From an uncultured Bacteroidales bacterium (GTDB taxonomy: Bacteria > Bacteroidota > Bacteroidia > Bacteroidales > Paludibacteraceae): a stretch of DNA of 64,000 nt. This document shows positions 31,498-39,769 of the stretch, piece after piece. The notes below the pieces were generated by a model. It saw nothing but the letters and a program-made list of their open reading frames with translations. It was not told the DNA's origin and did no database searches. Within the stretch, counting starts at the first letter, position 1. The number at the start of each line of letters is the position of its first letter. The position numbers and the translations under genes are program-made. The stretch spans positions 1-64,000 of the forward strand of contig CAMEKM010000001.1 in the NCBI GenBank assembly GCA_945921355.1. The letters run 5' to 3'.

Positions 31498-32898
31498 TTA
31501 TTTGTCAGCCTCAATCAGGGCGAGTAGTTGTTGTACTGCGTCTTCTTGAGGGATGTTTTTGAGGATACATTCTTTGCCGCGATAGAGGCTGACCTTGCCT
31601 CGGCCTGCGCCTACGTAGCCATAATCGGCATCCGCCATCTCGCCTGGACCATTAACAATACAGCCCATGATGCCGATTTTAAGCCCTTGCAGATGGGATG
31701 TGGCAGCTTTCACTTGAGCGATGGTTTGCTCCAAATCGAAGAGCGTACGACCGCAACCAGGGCAGGAGATATACTCCGTTTTATACATACGCACGCGCGC
31801 GGCTTGCAGAATGTCTTTGCTGAGCCGTGCTAAATCTTCTGCAGCGAAGTGGTCATTGTTGAGCACTAAATCTGTGCAGTTGTGATCCCAGAGCAAGCGA
31901 CCACATTCGGCAGCAGCATGGAGTTGGAAGAGTTGCCAATCGGTGTCAGCGTTGGAGAAAAAGACGGTCGTGTCTTCTATCTTAACTTGTGTAGTTGCTG
32001 CATAGCGAATGCTTTGCTCATCATCGAAGTAATCTACCAACGCTTTGGCTACGGGTAGTTCTTTTTCGGGGGCTTCGCTTAGACTCACGCGAATGGTGTC
32101 GCCTATGCCGTCTGCGAGCAGTGCACCTATACCGACAGCGGACTTCACGCGGCCATCTTCACCTTCGCCTGCTTCCGTTACGCCCAAGTGCAAAGGGAAA
32201 GCCATGCCCTCTTTCTGCATTTGCCATACCAACAGACGGACGGTAGTAACCATCACGCGGGTATTGCTGGCTTTAATGGAAAGGACTATATCTTTGAAAT
32301 CTTCTGCCACTGCCACGCGCAAGAACTCCATGCAACTCTCTACCATGCCTTCGGGTGTATCGCCATAGCGCGACATGATACGGTCACTCAGACTGCCGTG
32401 ATTAACACCAATACGCAGGGCAGTCTTGTGCTCCTTGCAGATATTGAGTAGTTGGATGAAACGATTGCGCAGTCGCTGCAATTCTGCTTGATATTCTTCT
32501 TCCGTATAGTCTATTTGCTTGAATTTGCGGGCAGGGTCAATGTAATTACCTGGGTTGATACGTACTTTCTCTACCACTTTTGCTGCGGCATCTGCCACGT
32601 CCGATTGGAAGTGGACGTCTGCTACAATAGGACAATTTTGAATTTTGAATTTTGAATTATGAATTATCTCATGTACCTGCGAAAGGGATTCCACTTCGCG
32701 CATGCCTTGGGTGGTAAAACGCAGAAGTTCCGTGCCTGCGGCAATGCAACGTTCAGCTTGTGCCACGCTACCTTCGATATCATTGGTAGAGGTGTTCGCC
32801 ATTGTTTGAATACGAACAGGGTGTTCGCTGCCTATGGATAGACTGCCTACATGGGTGGTCGTAGTTTGACGACGATGGTATGTCAATTGTATGTTCAT
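31498..32898 (-). CDS. ispG: 4-hydroxy-3-methylbut-2-en-1-yl diphosphate synthase (IspG/GcpE)
   Basis: VRIQTMANTSTNDIEGSVAQ, EKVRINPGNY, SCPGCGRTLFDLE, GIMGCIVNGPGEMADADYGYVG. Confidence 0.95.
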   Translation of the reverse strand: MNIQLTYHRRQTTTTHVGSLSIGSEHPVRIQTMANTSTNDIEGSVAQAERCIAAGTELLRFTTQGMREVESLSQVHEIIHNSKFKIQNCPIVADVHFQSDVADAAAKVVEKVRINPGNYIDPARKFKQIDYTEEEYQAELQRLRNRFIQLLNICKEHKTALRIGVNHGSLSDRIMSRYGDTPEGMVESCMEFLRVAVAEDFKDIVLSIKASNTRVMVTTVRLLVWQMQKEGMAFPLHLGVTEAGEGEDGRVKSAVGIGALLADGIGDTIRVSLSEAPEKELPVAKALVDYFDDEQSIRYAATTQVKIEDTTVFFSNADTDWQLFQLHAAAECGRLLWDHNCTDLVLNNDHFAAEDLARLSKDILQAARVRMYKTEYISCPGCGRTLFDLEQTIAQVKAATSHLQGLKIGIMGCIVNGPGEMADADYGYVGAGRGKVSLYRGKECILKNIPQEDAVQQLLALIEADK

Positions 32899-33008
32899 AA
32901 AAGCCTGAATTTGGTGCAAAGTTACTCAAATATTTTGGATTAAGCAATAAAAATGGCACATTTTCACACTTTTTTTGCAAAATATTTGGTCATATCAAAA
33001 AAAAGCAG

Positions 33009-33016
33009 TACTTTTG
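33009..33016 (+). promoter_or_regulatory. -7 element TACTTTTG of the tRNA-Lys transcript
   Basis: TTGG-N19-TACTTTTG; identical AAAAAGCAGTACTTTTGCACCC string at tRNA-Arg. Confidence 0.65.
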
Positions 33017-33093
33017 CACCCGCTTTCGAATGGAAGCATGCGTTTTTGCGCAACAACCGAATAAGTGTTCTTTTAAAATAACCGCTTAAAAAA

Positions 33094-33188
33094 CATCCGA
33101 GAAGCTCGTGGCTTCGAGGATAGAGCGTAGGCATTGAGCACCTAACGATGCAGAGCATCGGTCATTGTGCGAAATTGCCAAACGCGAG
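33094..33188 (+). repeat. Structured repeat B, copy 1, abutting the 5' end of tRNA-Lys
   Basis: Shared segments AGAGCG.AGGCATTGAGC...GATGC-NNN-GCATC...AATTGCC.AACGCGAG with 39219..39315. Confidence 0.7.
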
Positions 33189-33261
33189 GATTCAGTAGCT
33201 CAGCAGGTAGAGCACATCCCTTTTAAGGATGGGGTCCTGGGTTCGAGCCCCAGCTGAATCA
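33189..33261 (+). tRNA. tRNA-Lys (anticodon TTT)
   Basis: GATTCAG/CTGAATC acceptor, CATCC CTTTTAA GGATG anticodon arm, GGTTCGAGCC T arm. Confidence 0.95.
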
Positions 33262-33281
33262 CAAAGATCAAATGAATAGTG

Positions 33282-33319
33282 AAAATGATAGCCTAAGAGA
33301 TAACTTAGGTTATCATTTT
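33282..33319 (+). terminator. Terminator of tRNA-Lys
   Basis: aaaatgatagcctaag / cttaggttatcatttt followed by gctttttt. Confidence 0.75.
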
Positions 33320-33375
33320 GCTTTTTTAAGAACAGAATGCTATAGGTATCCTAATTCATTTCTTCAAAGGAGATA

Positions 33376-33591
33376 CTATTTTTTTTGTGCGTTGTAGGAC
33401 TCGATGGTCTTTGTCTGGATGATGATTGCTGTATCGCCTCTAGTGAGGGATTTGCTTTCGGTTGTGATAGTGCGGGTTACATTACATGAGGTAAGTCCCA
33501 ATGCCATCGCAATAGATGTAGCAATAGCCAATGCGAGGTACTTGATTGCCTTCAGAAGGCGTTGTTTTTGTGTGTCAGTTAAATGTCTCAT
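33376..33591 (-). CDS. Small lipoprotein of unknown function
   Basis: One TM/lipobox (GLTSC) and NVTRTITTESKSLTRGDTAIIIQTKT. Confidence 0.55.
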   Translation of the reverse strand: MRHLTDTQKQRLLKAIKYLALAIATSIAMALGLTSCNVTRTITTESKSLTRGDTAIIIQTKTIESYNAQKK

Positions 33592-33735
33592 TTTATTCGA
33601 AAAGTTTTAAGAGTTAGTTAGTCGATGGTAGCCGACCTTTAGAACAGCGGCATAGCTGAGGTGGTGTGCGCTTCGCACTAGTAATGTCGCCTCTGGCGAG
33701 GTGATGGCCTCGCCAGTAGGGATCATTAGCAGTTT

Positions 33736-34056
33736 TTATTTCCCGTTCAAGACTTCGTCTTTGCAGATGTTGAAGACAAATGCATGAATGGTTTTGAACT
33801 TCGATTGCTTGATGAACGCAGCTCGGTCGCTTGCCATGAAAGAAGGGTCTTCCAAACGTTCGCGAGTAGCAGCAGCTATCTGCGCGAACTGACTACGCCA
33901 TGTTTGTTCTTTCTGAGTAACAGGTGTTGAACGTTCACCATGGACGGAGGTGTACTTGCGGTTGGATTGCTTGCGGTAATTGTAGCAAGTGCGGTACTTT
34001 TTGGAGATTTTGCCCGAAAGGTGATGGATCGGGTCTTCGTAAACCACTTGTGCCAT
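33736..34056 (-). CDS. Small hypothetical protein, paralog of 34370..34681
   Basis: Shared pattern SGKI.K...Y..T...(R/Q)..FAQIAAATRERLEDP / LFRQAAAATKTALANP and K(F/Y)K(T/S)(I/L)(H/Y)(A/G)(F/Y)V; ORF opens at 34119, ATG at 34056. Confidence 0.6.
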   Translation of the reverse strand: MAQVVYEDPIHHLSGKISKKYRTCYNYRKQSNRKYTSVHGERSTPVTQKEQTWRSQFAQIAAATRERLEDPSFMASDRAAFIKQSKFKTIHAFVFNICKDEVLNGK

Positions 34057-34071
34057 ATGTGTTCGGCAATC

Positions 34072-34286
34072 GAACACCGAGTATAAATGAAAGACAATTG
34101 GCGTCAATTTGGAGGTCAATTAATGACAATTATTTTCGAGGAGTATATGTCGAAACAAAAATACGCTTCGTTCCACTCGCTACAAAAATAATTAGAAATC
34201 AATGATAATTTTTTGTTTCTGCCCAAATGAATGCAACGCGTTGCATTAGTGGGCAGAACAAAATAAGATATTTATACTCGGTGTTC
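34072..34286 (-). repeat. Element A, copy 1: 17-bp perfect terminal inverted repeats around iterons, promoter-like boxes and a nested hairpin
   Basis: gaacaccgagtataaat (34072-34088) / atttatactcggtgttc (34270-34286). Confidence 0.8.
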
Positions 34287-34369
34287 AGAATCCTCTATGC
34301 CGTGAGAGGGGTTTAGTTAGTTCATGTTTATCGTTTAACGAATTAAGGTTTAAGGATCAGAGGTAAAGG

Positions 34370-34681
34370 TTAGGATTTGAGTTTTGCATACTCTTTTGCC
34401 AAGACATAGCCGTAGAGGGATTTATACTTGGTTTGTGCCTCAAACTCTGCTTCGTAGGTAGCACGAGTGGTTGGGTTTGCTAAGGCAGTCTTGGTCGCAG
34501 CAGCTGCTTGACGGAACAAATCTTGGCGATTCAACTTTGCTTGCGAGTAAGGTTTGGTACGAGGGTTGCAGATTTGTGAGGTGAAGGTCTCGCCGTACAT
34601 TTCTTTGAAGATGATGTCAGAGTGTTTGCAGATTTTGCCACGGAATTGGCGGAAGGGTGCTTCTAATTTGATTTTAGACAT
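34370..34681 (-). CDS. Small hypothetical protein, paralog of 33736..34056
   Basis: See paralog; preceded by element A copy 2. Confidence 0.6.
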   Translation of the reverse strand: MSKIKLEAPFRQFRGKICKHSDIIFKEMYGETFTSQICNPRTKPYSQAKLNRQDLFRQAAAATKTALANPTTRATYEAEFEAQTKYKSLYGYVLAKEYAKLKS

Positions 34682-34695
34682 TTTAGTTCGGCAAT

Positions 34696-34881
34696 GAACG
34701 GGAGTATAAATTTAAGACAATTGATGACAATTCAAAGATGTTTTTTGTAACAAAAATACGCAGCGCTACGCTTGCTACAAAAATAAAGAAAAATCAATGA
34801 TCATCTTTTGTTTCTGCCCAAATGAATGCAACGCGTTGCATGGGTGGGCAAAACAAAATAAGATATTTATACTCGGTATTC
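34696..34881 (-). repeat. Element A, copy 2
   Basis: gaacgggagtataaat / atttatactcggtattc ends; same internal hairpins. Confidence 0.75.
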
Positions 34882-34932
34882 GTAATCCTCTATGCCGTGA
34901 GAGGGGTTAAAGGGTTAATTAAGAATTTTGAA

Positions 34933-35199
34933 TTAAGAATTGATAGTATGGAGTGTACAGGTCCAGCAGTGGTTGAAGGTAAGGGACTGGGCGAGGGTTT
35001 GGCGGATGATGTCGCATGCTTCGTCGGGAAGGAAGAGTTGAGGGTCGAGAGGGACGACCTTGACTGTGAGGGTGGTGCCCTCGGCAGAGAACTCGGGATT
35101 AAGGGTTTCTAAATGAAAGAGGACTGCCTCTTTGGCTTGGAGCATCTCGGCTGCGCTTTGGCAGGGGATGGTAATGATAATGATGTGTTTGGGTTTCAT
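34933..35199 (-). CDS. Small hypothetical protein (88 aa)
   Basis: Intact ORF preceded by a divergent element A copy. Confidence 0.5.
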   Translation of the reverse strand: MKPKHIIIITIPCQSAAEMLQAKEAVLFHLETLNPEFSAEGTTLTVKVVPLDPQLFLPDEACDIIRQTLAQSLTFNHCWTCTLHTINS

Positions 35200-35215
35200 A
35201 TTGATAGGATTTGTT

Positions 35216-35400
35216 ATTTAAAGACAATTTTGGTCAATTGGGTCGTCAATTAGTGTCACTTTGAGGATGATTTTTTTGTAACAAAAATACGCTTCACTTT
35301 GTTCGCTACAAAAATAAATAAAAATCTAGAACTATCTTTTGTTTTTGTCCAAATGAATGCAGCACACTGCATTGGTGGACAAAACAAAAATTATAATAAT
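35216..35400 (-). repeat. Element A, copy 3 (divergent ends, conserved iterons and hairpins)
   Basis: aaagacaattttggtcaattgggtcgtcaatta...acaaaaatacgc...gctacaaaaata...tttgtcca/tggacaaa. Confidence 0.7.
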
Positions 35401-35496
35401 GTTTGTCATTCTTTCAAGTAGTTTAAGTGATTTAACTTTGTCAAGTTGGGTGGTGTCCTTTCTGTGGGACGCGTTTCTATAATAATGCTGCACAGA

Positions 35497-35638
35497 ATGT
35501 ATGCGTAGCAAGGATTTTGTGCATACATTTTGGATAAAAGGGTATAAACAAAGACTTTTATATTTGTATGAATGGTTGATAATCTTCATATTATACAGAA
35601 AATGATTTTTCTTGCATATTTTGTTGCTACGCATACAT
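35497..35638. repeat. 15-bp perfect inverted repeat with 112-bp spacer
   Basis: atgtatgcgtagcaa (35497-35511) / ttgctacgcatacat (35624-35638). Confidence 0.75.
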
Positions 35639-35650
35639 TTATGCAGTCAT

Positions 35651-36190
35651 TTAGTGATTTCCAGTATTCAATAGTTCAGCTAAATGGTCAATAGCACGTT
35701 GTGCTTTGACGGGGACTCGCTGACAATTGAGGAAAGTGAATTGCCGGCTATGTGCATCAATGAAATGACTGCCAACAATCATCCACCTGCCTATGCCTTT
35801 GGGTGTAGAGATATACTGGCAATCTGTTAAAAGACGGAAGAGATATACAAGATATGTTTTTTTGCCAGTCCAACGAATCTGGCAATTGGTAGCGTTCCCA
35901 GAAAAGATTGCAAGGAAGTCATCGGGGGTGGTGTCCGTAGCTATCCATTTGGCGCGGAGAAGATACTGATAGAGCGTTGTGATGCGATGGGGAGCAGTAG
36001 CAAGCCAACGATAGGTGAAGGTGGCATTGGTTACGCGCGATGTGGTGCGCTTTGTTTTTGTTGTTCGAGGTAATGTTGGAGAGATTGTTGGCGAATAATG
36101 TTTGCGAAAATGGATAGCGAGTGCATCATTGCTAGTAGAAAAATAAGAGGCAAGGAGTTTGCCAAGTTGGGCGTTTGTTGGTGTTGCCAT
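35651..36190 (-). CDS. Hypothetical protein (179 aa), accessory-region type
   Basis: Intact ORF; RWTGKKTYLVYLFRLLTD segment. Confidence 0.5.
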   Translation of the reverse strand: MATPTNAQLGKLLASYFSTSNDALAIHFRKHYSPTISPTLPRTTKTKRTTSRVTNATFTYRWLATAPHRITTLYQYLLRAKWIATDTTPDDFLAIFSGNATNCQIRWTGKKTYLVYLFRLLTDCQYISTPKGIGRWMIVGSHFIDAHSRQFTFLNCQRVPVKAQRAIDHLAELLNTGNH

Positions 36191-36442
36191 AACAATTAAG
36201 TATTAAAGGGTTAAACTTGAGTTGATTTTTGTGGCAAGTCTTGATGAGCCACACAATACGCCAATAATACTATTTTAGGTTTACTTTTAAAAGTTATGGT
36301 TGGCTTTTGGCTGAGGAATAGGTATATAAAAAAACAGCACCGTATTGGGGTACTGCTGGGGAAGATGTATAAATACAGAAGAAAGGACGATAATTATGCT
36401 CGTGGGGAAATTCGTGAGGGCGGAACAAGCGCGCGAGTTTGA

Positions 36443-37492
36443 CTATACAGGTAATTTTTGTAATAGTTCGGTGGTGGGCATCTCCATGCGGTTGAAGGCG
36501 AACCATTTCTTGCCGAGGTCTTTGATGCTGGCACCAAGGTGATAGACAGTATCGTCGATGCAGAGGAAGCGGTCGTGAGAGCGGTCGAACTCTACGACAC
36601 TAATCGGCGGATACTGAGCATTGTGCTTCTGAATATCCAGTTGCAATTGTGCGGATGGTTTCTTGGTATAGACGATAGCAGTCACCTTGTCTGCTCGTTT
36701 GGCAAGCATAGTGAGCACACTATCGTCAATATAGTTGTCAATGAGGATGATGCGTGTGGTAGCTTCGCGTATGCGGTCGTTGATAAAGGTGTAGGCATCG
36801 AAGATTTGACCGTCGTAGAAGATGCCTTGGTGGGGTTGCACATTACCGCTATCCAAACGACGGAAGACCTCTTCGAGTTTGTGGTCAGTTTCTGTTTGGT
36901 GCGCTACGATTGCTAATTGATTTTGTTCCATCACATCCAAGCGTTGGAATATTTGTGCATTGGAAGCTATGAACTGGCGCATGGCGGTAAAGGCGCGCAT
37001 GATACGGATGTTGACTTGAATAGCTATTGGCGAACGCAGAACACTACTGAGCATAGCAATACCGTTTTCGGTGAAGGCATAAGGAAGATAGCGCACGCCA
37101 CCATGACTTGATGTCACAATTTGTGATTGCAAGTTAACATCCTCATTTAAGGTCGCATTTTGCGACCTTAAAGAATGGTTCTTAGTGTTTAAGGTCACAA
37201 TTTGTGATCTTGGAGAATTCTCTATTGCACTTGAGGTCGCAATTTGCGACTTCAAGTTAATGAGTTCCACTTTAGTTAGTTGAAACATAAAATCATCTGG
37301 GAAACGCTCAATATTGCGTTTAACTTGCTCGTTCAAACGCTTAGTTTCAACACCATATAGAATAGCAAGGTCGCTATCTAACAGTACTTGTTGCCCCCGA
37401 ATGATTCGAATGAGTGGTTCAATTTGCAGTAATTGATTGTTCGTTGTTTGTTCTGTAGTTAGAATCAATTCCTTTTGTGTTTGCTTTGCCAT
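36443..37492 (-). CDS. ORF6N domain protein with PLD-like C-terminal segment
   Basis: IRIIRGQQVLLDSDLAILYGVETKRLNEQVKRNIERFPDDFMFQLT; YLPYAFTENGIAMLSSVL; HDRFLCIDDTVYHLGASIKDLGKK. Confidence 0.85.
   Translation of the reverse strand: MAKQTQKELILTTEQTTNNQLLQIEPLIRIIRGQQVLLDSDLAILYGVETKRLNEQVKRNIERFPDDFMFQLTKVELINLKSQIATSSAIENSPRSQIVTLNTKNHSLRSQNATLNEDVNLQSQIVTSSHGGVRYLPYAFTENGIAMLSSVLRSPIAIQVNIRIMRAFTAMRQFIASNAQIFQRLDVMEQNQLAIVAHQTETDHKLEEVFRRLDSGNVQPHQGIFYDGQIFDAYTFINDRIREATTRIILIDNYIDDSVLTMLAKRADKVTAIVYTKKPSAQLQLDIQKHNAQYPPISVVEFDRSHDRFLCIDDTVYHLGASIKDLGKKWFAFNRMEMPTTELLQKLPV
37111..37253 (-). repeat. Four palindromic units (about 42-bp spacing) inside the ORF6N gene
   Basis: Centred units at 37111-37127, 37149-37169, 37191-37211, 37233-37253. 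Confidence 0.85.
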
Positions 37493-37648
37493 AATTTTGC
37501 ATTTATTTTGAATTACGCTGCAAAGGTACTACATCAAACTGCTAAAACTTGTCAGTATGTAAAGGAAAAATGCAGAAAAGTGATTTTTTCTGCATTTTTA
37601 TATGATTTATGGGGGGATGGATTCGGTTTTTACGATGATTTTATGGGG

Positions 37649-37705
37649 ACTTGCTCCTTTTTTTGTTTGGTTTACTGCTTTTTCGTGAGAAAAAAGGAGC
37701 AAGCT
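37649..37705. repeat. Hairpin repeat C, copy 1
   Basis: acttgctccttttttt ... aaaaaaggagcaagct. Confidence 0.85.
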
Positions 37706-37787
37706 ATGTGTGTGAGCAATTGGTGAGGATTGGAGTGTGAAATAGAAGAGGGTGGCAGAGAAGAGGACGGATGCAATGTGCATGTGG

Positions 37788-38405
37788 TTATTGCGTGTTA
37801 GTAGTAGTTAACTGAGCCCAGCGTGCTAAACCGTTGGCGGAAAGGCGGTATGCTTGTTCGGGTTTGTTTGGAGAGTCTGGATAAGCCAAAACAACATAAC
37901 CCCGGGCAATAGCAGGACGAAGATAGTTATCCATGAAGTTACGGCGACTTCTTTGTTTCAGACCCAAATATGCGATGATCTGTCGTCGTGGCATGGTTTG
38001 ATCGCCAATAGCCAGTATAAGTTTTTGTATACGTCCTTCAGCTTTGTCGGTGGACAGGGTGGGAGGGATTGGTTGTGATGGTTGTTCTACCGTTTGAGTT
38101 GACTCTTCTATCGCTTCAATATAGAAACTGAATGGTCTGAATCCATCGTTGCAGCTAATCATGGCGCTCATAGGGTTTTGCATCCATCCGTCGTAGAAAT
38201 TGCCTTTTCCTTGAGATAGTTGCTCCACAAACTGATGCATAGATTCCCATGCAGCTAAGCATAACCCTTCAGGGCATTTGCCATCTATGGATATCCATTG
38301 TTGTCCTTCTTGCACGCTACATGCGTGTTCAATGGGATTTTCATACTTCGCCATTAGATCAGTATATACCGTTTGGCGAATAGCGGTGATGCGAACTTTT
38401 GCCAT
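37788..38405 (-). CDS. TIGR04076-like domain fused to a Fic-type winged-helix DNA-binding domain
   Basis: VRITAIRQTVYTDLMAKYENPIEHACSVQEGQQW...GKCPEGLCLAAW; LILAIGDQTMPRRQIIAYLGLKQRSRRNFMDNYLRPAIARGYV. Confidence 0.6.
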   Translation of the reverse strand: MAKVRITAIRQTVYTDLMAKYENPIEHACSVQEGQQWISIDGKCPEGLCLAAWESMHQFVEQLSQGKGNFYDGWMQNPMSAMISCNDGFRPFSFYIEAIEESTQTVEQPSQPIPPTLSTDKAEGRIQKLILAIGDQTMPRRQIIAYLGLKQRSRRNFMDNYLRPAIARGYVVLAYPDSPNKPEQAYRLSANGLARWAQLTTTNTQ

Positions 38406-38459
38406 AATCTGTGTGATATTTGCTGCAAAGGTACACAAAATTATTGAAACACACAACAT

Positions 38460-38516
38460 ACTTGCTCCTTTTTTTGTCGCAGAGGCTTCATTCTTTTAAG
38501 GAAAAAGGAGCAAGCT
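38460..38516. repeat. Hairpin repeat C, copy 2
   Basis: cttgctccttttttt ... aaaaaggagcaag. Confidence 0.85.
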
Positions 38517-38609
38517 ATATATGAACTTTATGGGGAGGGGAGAGGGAAGTGGGTGTGGAACCACTAAGTCTTACATACTTGTTTGGAAATTCCGAACTAC
38601 CACTTTTTG

Positions 38610-38666
38610 ACTTGCTCCTTTTTTTGTTGAGTTTGCTGCTTTTTAGTAAGAAAAAAGGAGCAAGCT
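38610..38666. repeat. Hairpin repeat C, copy 3
   Basis: cttgctccttttttt ... aaaaaaggagcaag. Confidence 0.85.
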
Positions 38667-38849
38667 ATATATGAGATGGATGTTTGTCATCCGCAGTGTA
38701 GAATTTGAGAAAGGATGTACTATTTTGCAGACTATAGGCTTCACCTCGCGTGACACTTGTAGAGTACCCTCGGTTTGAACTATCCGGAAATTCCGGATGG
38801 TTGCCTCCTCTTCTAATTCACCTCTAAACTACTGCTCTGCGATTTGTTA

Positions 38850-39190
38850 TTCTTTTTTTGCTTCTCCATCTTCGATGGGCAGGATTGCGTCCGATACTCG
38901 CATGCAAGCCTTTGTGCCGCTTATATGCGCCCACGCATTTTGCCATCTGCAGCACGCAATTTGAACTGGTAACAAATTGTTACCGGTTGACCAGCTTCGG
39001 CTAAAATACGTCCTTTTAGGACTTTCCAATACTTACGTGCAGTTTGGTAGTCGTTTTCGGTAAGTACTTGAATCACATCTACGACTGAGAAGTACCACTT
39101 CTCTTGTGTGTCATCCCAAATGGTGTGGACGTTTCGCTCTTCAAAAAGTTTTAATGATTGTTTTGGGTCATAATGCGTTAATTTTTCATT
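38850..39190 (-). pseudogene. Degenerate Bro-N/phage-antirepressor-like gene
   Basis: LTHYDPKQSLKLFEERNVHTIWDDTQEKWYFSVVDVIQVLTE..YQTARKYWKVLK; no in-frame ATG (aaATGAAAAATTAA) and frame lost after LRAADGKMRG. Confidence 0.65.
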
Positions 39191-39218
39191 TCCGCGGCAA
39201 AGGTAGTTCTTTGCGGTG

Positions 39219-39315
39219 TCCCCACGAACTTCGCGAGTGAGTGGGGAGAGCGGAGGCATTGAGCGCTTTAATGATGCCAAGCATCAGTCTGTGCGCTTCA
39301 ATTGCCGAACGCGAG
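39219..39315 (+). repeat. Structured repeat B, copy 2
   Basis: See 33094..33188. Confidence 0.65.
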
Positions 39316-39410
39316 CTAAATATTGTCAGTGGCTAAAGAAACATGCAAATAAATTGGTTTTTCTGGTGATTTTATATGTGGTGGATGCGGTTTTTATGAT
39401 TTCATCTTTG

Positions 39411-39468
39411 ACTTGCTCCTTTTTTTGTTGAGTTTTGCTGCTTTTTGTGAGAAAAAAGGAGCAAGCTA
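39411..39468. repeat. Hairpin repeat C, copy 4
   Basis: acttgctccttttttt ... aaaaaaggagcaag. Confidence 0.85.
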
Positions 39469-39710
39469 TATGTGAGTATATTAAGTATGTGTGAGTATGT
39501 GTATAAATGTATGGGTATGTATGATTTGTTTCTTTGTTTGGAGATGGAGGGATTATATCATATCTATCAGCAGTTATCTGAGTTGTTGGCTTGTAACTTG
39601 CTGGATGATGAGGTGATGTTTCTTGTCATATTGGAGAGAAAAGTGCAAATTAGTTTTATTGTCTGTGGCTTTATATGTGGTGGATGTGGTTTTTTATGAT
39701 TTCAGCTTTA

Positions 39711-39769
39711 ACTTGCTCCTTTTTTTGTTGAGTTTGCTGCTTTCCCGTAAGAAAAAAAAGGAGCAAGCT
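39711..39769. repeat. Hairpin repeat C, copy 5
   Basis: acttgctccttttttt ... aaaaaaaaggagcaag. Confidence 0.85.

Noticed and set aside
33693-33716. ctggcgagg/cctcgccag hairpin as an attenuator
   Set aside because: A competing cgcctctggcg pairing exists, but with no T-tract or leader ORF there is too little to support regulation.
39472-39699. 75-aa ORF as a genuine gene
   Set aside because: Carried by composite repeat D; start region is low-complexity GT-rich DNA. Kept only as a repeat observation.
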